Shown here: piece by piece, positions 29,708 through 32,638 of the stretch
Position numbering within the stretch: position 1 is the first letter of the stretch
Layout of the letters: each line of letters starts with the position of its first letter
Origin: DAOUEH01 sp034430515
GTDB lineage: Bacteria; Chloroflexota; Dehalococcoidia; Dehalococcoidales; RBG-16-60-22
Direction: 5' to 3'
Length of the DNA: 32,638 nucleotides
Assembly (NCBI GenBank): GCA_034430515.1
Contig: DAOUEP010000077.1
Location: 1 to 32,638 of the forward strand
The notes under the pieces: model-generated
The model's database searches: none
What the model was told of the DNA's origin: nothing
What the model saw: only the letters and a program-made list of their open reading frames with translations
Position numbers and translations under genes: made by a program

Positions 29708-30373
29708 CTAGCCGGTGATGGCGAAGGGGTTGTACCGGGTCTGGTAGTCGTAGGTATCCACGCCCTCCCGGCGTTTCAGCCAGTTGACCACGGCGTAGGT
29801 TACCGGCGTGAAGACCGTCTCGATGAGGGTCTTGGCCAGCCAGTGGTAGAGTATCGTTATCGGCATGAAGACGGGCGTCCCGATGAAGGCCAGGGTGAGG
29901 AAGACGCCGCTGTCCAGCCCCTCGCCCACGATGGTGGAGCCGATGGTGCGGCTCCAGAGGAAACGCCCGCGGGTGAGCAGCTTCATCCGGGAGAGGACGA
30001 AGGAGTTGGCGAACTCGCCGACGAGGTAGCCCGCCAGCGAGGCCCCCAGGATGCGCGGCGTCTGCCCTAAAATGGCCTCGTAGGCCGCCTGCTCCCCCCA
30101 GAAACTGGCCGAGGGCAGAATCTGGCCTATCCAGGCGAAGAAGACGAAGATTAAGTTGCAGGCGAAGCCCAGCCAGATGACCCGCCGCGCCACGCGGTAG
30201 CCGTAGACCTCGGTGAGGATATCGCCCAGGATGTAGCTCAAGGGGAAGAGCAGCACCGCCGCCGGCAGGCTGACGATGCCGAAATCCACGAACTTGATGA
30301 CGACGATATTGGCGGTGATGAAGCAGGTGACGAAGATGGCGATGATAATCACCAGGCGGTGGGAGATTTTCAT
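29708..30373 (-). CDS. Queuosine precursor transporter (YhhQ family)
   Basis: Integral membrane protein of 221 residues, YhhQ/VUT (DUF165) family, which imports 7-cyano- or 7-aminomethyl-7-deazaguanine for queuosine salvage. About six hydrophobic helices are visible, with the family blocks LFPLSYILGDILTEVYGYR and VGEFANSFVLSRMK, plus the acidic helix GEGLDSGVFL. Presence of the importer suggests that the cell makes queuosine in tRNA from scavenged precursors. It follows corA by three bases and precedes the metallo-hydrolase by ten, so the genes are likely co-transcribed. No tgt or queuosine pathway gene is in the window. Confidence 0.9.
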   Translation of the reverse strand: MKISHRLVIIIAIFVTCFITANIVVIKFVDFGIVSLPAAVLLFPLSYILGDILTEVYGYRVARRVIWLGFACNLIFVFFAWIGQILPSASFWGEQAAYEAILGQTPRILGASLAGYLVGEFANSFVLSRMKLLTRGRFLWSRTIGSTIVGEGLDSGVFLTLAFIGTPVFMPITILYHWLAKTLIETVFTPVTYAVVNWLKRREGVDTYDYQTRYNPFAITG

Positions 30374-30376
30374 GGC

Positions 30377-31378
30377 CTATATCCAGCGGCGGTGGCGGAA
30401 GAAGATGAGCATGGCCCCGGCGATGACCCCCATGACCACCAGCAGGATGACGAAGCTCTGCAAGCTGCCGGCCTGGATGCCGCCGGGCAGGGCGACGTTC
30501 ATGCCGAAGAGGCTGGAGACAATCAGGAAGGGCAGCACGATGGTGGAAAAGATGGTCAAAAGGCGCGTCACCCGGTTGATGCGGTAGGTGGCCAGGGTGT
30601 AATCGGTGTCCTTGAACACCTCGATGACCTCCTTGGCCTCGTCCAGGGTATCGCATATCTTGTTCATGTGGTCCGTCAGGTCGCCGAAGTAGACGGTCAG
30701 GTCAATCTTGGTAAAGCGCTTCAACCGCCGCTCCAGGGCCAGCAGCAGGTTGCGGATGGGGAACATGACGCGCCGCTGGGCGATGATGTCCCGCCGCAGG
30801 ATGCTCAGCTCCTTGGCCGTCTCCAAGTTCTCGTCGAAGACGTTGTCCTCCATGTCCTCCATCAGGCTCAGGATTTTGTCCAGCACCGGGAAGTACGAGT
30901 CGATGGAGCGGTCGAGGATGCGGTAGAGCAGGTAGCCGGAGCCGTGGCTGAAATACTCCTGGCGCGATTCCTCGTTGGCCTGGCAGTCGCGGAAGAGGGC
31001 CGAAAGGGTGCGCAGCTCGCCGCTATGCAGCGTCACCAGGAACTTGTCGCCCACGAAGGCCGACCACTGCCGCTTGGTGCTTACCCGCGTCACCTTGTCG
31101 AAGACGGGCAGGTGGAAGATGGCGAAGAGGTACTCCGGGTACTCGTCCACCTTGGGCAGTTGTTTGCGGCTGAGGGTGTCGTCCAGGTCGAGGGGATGGA
31201 AATGGTAGTTCTCGGCCAGGTAATCTATCTCGCGCTGGGTCGGCGGCTCCACGTTGACCCAGGTCAGGTCGCCCCAGGTAATCGTCTCCACGTGCAGCGG
31301 CTCTTCCGGCAGCGGCTCTGCCTTGATTTCCGGCTTCTTGCGGCCGGTTCCCTTTTTACCGACATTAAGACTGGCCAT
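30377..31378 (-). CDS. corA: CorA-like magnesium/cobalt transporter
   Basis: Pentameric divalent-metal channel, 333 residues from the ATG at 31376-31378, which has AGAGGT seven bases upstream. A frame extending 90 residues farther into the divergent tldD promoter is spurious. It has the N-terminal cytoplasmic domain, a long helical stalk (about 190-280, rich in Leu, Glu and Arg), two membrane helices, and the signature FGMNVALPGG with the GMN selectivity motif between them. The cytoplasmic C terminus is short and basic (RHRRWI). A Lys-rich 25-residue N-terminal addition precedes the normal fold. It is first in the series with the queuosine transporter and metallo-hydrolase. Confidence 0.95.
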   Translation of the reverse strand: MASLNVGKKGTGRKKPEIKAEPLPEEPLHVETITWGDLTWVNVEPPTQREIDYLAENYHFHPLDLDDTLSRKQLPKVDEYPEYLFAIFHLPVFDKVTRVSTKRQWSAFVGDKFLVTLHSGELRTLSALFRDCQANEESRQEYFSHGSGYLLYRILDRSIDSYFPVLDKILSLMEDMEDNVFDENLETAKELSILRRDIIAQRRVMFPIRNLLLALERRLKRFTKIDLTVYFGDLTDHMNKICDTLDEAKEVIEVFKDTDYTLATYRINRVTRLLTIFSTIVLPFLIVSSLFGMNVALPGGIQAGSLQSFVILLVVMGVIAGAMLIFFRHRRWI

Positions 31379-31411
31379 GACCGTTACCTCTCGCTCGGAT
31401 AGCGCTAAATT

Positions 31412-31417
31412 ATTGTA
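31412..31417 (-). promoter_or_regulatory. Candidate extended -10 of corA
   Basis: On the minus strand TGCTACAAT contains TACAAT (31417-31412) with the TGn extension, about 34 bases before the ATG. The -35 at the usual distance (GTGCTA) is poor, as often for extended -10 promoters. Confidence 0.42.
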
Positions 31418-31450
31418 GCATACTTGCCGCCCGATAGCACCCCTTATTAA

Positions 31451-31526
31451 CGGGCTAAGCCGTGAACGAGCCGAGGGCGGCAGGGTGGGAATAGATAATA
31501 CCGACGGGGCGGGGTGGCCGGGAAAA
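31451..31526 (+). repeat. Intergenic repeat, copy C
   Basis: Runs CGGGCTAAGCCGTGAACGAG, then CCGAGGGCGGCAGGGTGGGA, then ATAGATAATACCGACGGGGC, and ends GGGGTGGCCGGGAAAA. It lies between the divergent corA and tldD genes, ten bases upstream of the tldD -35. It matches copies A, B and D in block order and core. Confidence 0.65.
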
Positions 31527-31535
31527 CGCCCAAAA

Positions 31536-31564
31536 TTGACATTAGTCCGTGTGTTCGCTAAACT
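31536..31564 (+). promoter_or_regulatory. Promoter of tldD
   Basis: Consensus -35 TTGACA (31536-31541) and TAAACT (31559-31564) are 17 bases apart. Initiation near 31571 gives a leader of about 30 bases to the ATG. It is the best-formed promoter in the window. Confidence 0.7.
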
Positions 31565-31601
31565 TTTTACTAACACTCCGCCCTTCCCTGAGGAACTGCC
31601 C

Positions 31602-32638
31602 ATGCCGGACATCAACGCCATCGCTGATAACCTGGCCGCCGCGCTCAAAAAGCACCGCGCCGACTACCTGGAAGCGCGCCTGGAAGAGAGCCAGACCAGC
31701 CACATCACCTACCGGGGCAAGCAGCTGGAATCGGTGGGGCGCTCATCCGCCAGCGGCGGCAACGTGCGGGCGCTGGCAAAGGGGGGCTGGGGCTTCACCA
31801 GCTTCAACGAATTTAGTGGGCTCTCCGAGCGCGTCGGTCTGGCCGCCGCCCAGGCCAAAGCCGCCGGATCGGGCCAGAGCCGGCTGGCCGAAGTCGCCCC
31901 GGCGCGGGCAGACGTGCCCAGCGGAGTAGCCCAGAACCCGGTGGAGATTCCCCTGGCCGAGAAGAAGCGCCTGCTGGACGAGTACAACCGGATTATCTGG
32001 AGCGTGCCGCGCATCCAGACGGCCACCATCGGCTACAGCGACTCGCGCCGCCGCGTTATCTTTATGAACTCCGAGGGGAGCTGCATCACCCAGGAGCGCG
32101 CCGACGTCGGCCTGCGCCTGATGGCCGTCGCCGCCAAGGACGGCGAGGTGCAGCAGGTGGGCCTCTCCCTGGGCAGCCGCGGCGATTTCGGGGCGATTAA
32201 GGGTCTGCATCAGCAGGTCGAGGAGATGGCCCGCAACGCCGTGGCCCTGCTCGATGCGCCGGCGGCCCCGGGCGGCGAGTATACCGTCGTCCTCGACCCC
32301 ATCCTGGCCGGCGTCTTCGTCCACGAGGCCTTCGGCCACTTATCCGAATCGGACTTCGTCTACGAAAACGACCGCATGCGCGAAATCATGACCCTGGGCA
32401 AGGAGTTCGGCGGCCGTCACCTCAACGTCGTCGATGCGGCGGCGCTGCCCAACCTGCGCGGCAGCTACGCCTACGACGACGAGGGTACCCCGGCGCACCA
32501 GACCTACCTCATCCGGGAGGGCAAGCTCGTCGGGCGGCTGCACTCGCGGGAGACCGCCGCCAGGATGAAGGAGAAGCCCACCGGCAACGCCCGCGCCGTG
32601 AGCTACCGCTACCCGCCCATCGTGCGCATGACCAATAC
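31602..32638 (+). CDS. tldD: TldD/PmbA-family metalloprotease (3' end beyond window)
   Basis: Zinc protease of the TldD/TldE system, which degrades unfolded peptides and matures certain peptide precursors. The ATG (31602-31604) has GAGGAA seven bases upstream. The first 345 codons are present; TldD is usually about 460-480 residues, so about three quarters is here. The active-site HEAFGH (241-246) is complete, in VHEAFGHLSESDFVYEN, and the glycine-rich YDDEGTPAHQTYLIREG follows. The HExxxH site marks it as the catalytic TldD-type subunit, not TldE, which lacks it. The partner gene would be expected beyond the right edge. Confidence 0.93.
   Translation, partial: MPDINAIADNLAAALKKHRADYLEARLEESQTSHITYRGKQLESVGRSSASGGNVRALAKGGWGFTSFNEFSGLSERVGLAAAQAKAAGSGQSRLAEVAPARADVPSGVAQNPVEIPLAEKKRLLDEYNRIIWSVPRIQTATIGYSDSRRRVIFMNSEGSCITQERADVGLRLMAVAAKDGEVQQVGLSLGSRGDFGAIKGLHQQVEEMARNAVALLDAPAAPGGEYTVVLDPILAGVFVHEAFGHLSESDFVYENDRMREIMTLGKEFGGRHLNVVDAAALPNLRGSYAYDDEGTPAHQTYLIREGKLVGRLHSRETAARMKEKPTGNARAVSYRYPPIVRMTN

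Noticed and set aside
31379..31648. Ninety-residue N-terminal extension of CorA
   Set aside because: It runs through the corA promoter, a repeat and the tldD promoter; the internal ATG has the ribosome site.
1..32638. CRISPR array or insertion sequence
   Set aside because: No regularly spaced identical repeats and no transposase frame. The repeats found are single, scattered units.

Overview
The window is a dense, GC-rich bacterial chromosome segment. It encodes about 38 proteins and two tRNAs and shows no insertion sequence, phage, CRISPR array or rRNA. The best guess at its source is a Dehalococcoidia-like member of Chloroflexota from an anaerobic habitat. This rests on gene content only: corrinoid uptake under a B12 riboswitch, superoxide reductase, CooT, and a type IV pilus (T4P) operon without the outer-membrane genes pilP and pilQ. 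No marker gene here proves the taxonomy.

Layout. Positions 1-2300 (minus strand) hold a corrinoid or iron-complex ABC importer, with a lipoprotein binding protein and a BtuC/FecCD permease, preceded by a clear cobalamin riboswitch and its own promoter. Positions 2343-16603 (minus strand) hold one long T4P operon of 14 genes. In transcription order it runs: small MerR/excisionase-type DNA-binding protein, major pilin, membrane PAS histidine kinase, Rcp1-like receiver, REC-PAS4-histidine kinase, second receiver, PilB, PilC, three minor pilin-like proteins (PilV-, PilW- and PilX-like), PilO-like, a fused PilM-PilN, and PilT. A two-kinase, two-receiver signalling set therefore sits between the major pilin and the motor genes.

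Positions 16870-22002 (minus strand) hold a metallo-beta-lactamase hydrolase, a D-2-hydroxyacid dehydrogenase, pyruvate kinase, a flavodoxin, superoxide reductase, a universal stress protein and a small dimeric alpha/beta-barrel protein. The run from the stress protein to the dehydrogenase looks like one oxidative-stress and carbon operon. tRNA-Glu(TTC) follows. A short plus-strand operon (22406-23543) carries an FmdB zinc ribbon, D-aminoacyl-tRNA deacylase, a 70-residue acidic protein and CooT. Positions 23553-26204 (minus strand) carry miaB-yajC-nadC, then tRNA-Ser(GCT) and pyrD. A small HTH gene (plus strand) diverges from pyrD.

Positions 27840-31378 (minus strand) hold CorA, a queuosine-precursor transporter, a metallo-hydrolase, a Mut7-C protein that apparently starts at AUA, and a nitroreductase, all closely spaced. 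The window ends inside a plus-strand tldD-like protease gene.

The most interesting observations are: an 18-residue beta-solenoid repeat in the PilX-like protein; the phosphorelay nested in the T4P operon; direct repeats and an 8-base C tract in the operon's upstream region; a family of intergenic repeats built around GGGTGGGAATAGATAA with four clear copies; the AUA-start candidate; a Lys substitution predicting a K+-independent pyruvate kinase; and a YajC with a lipoprotein signal.
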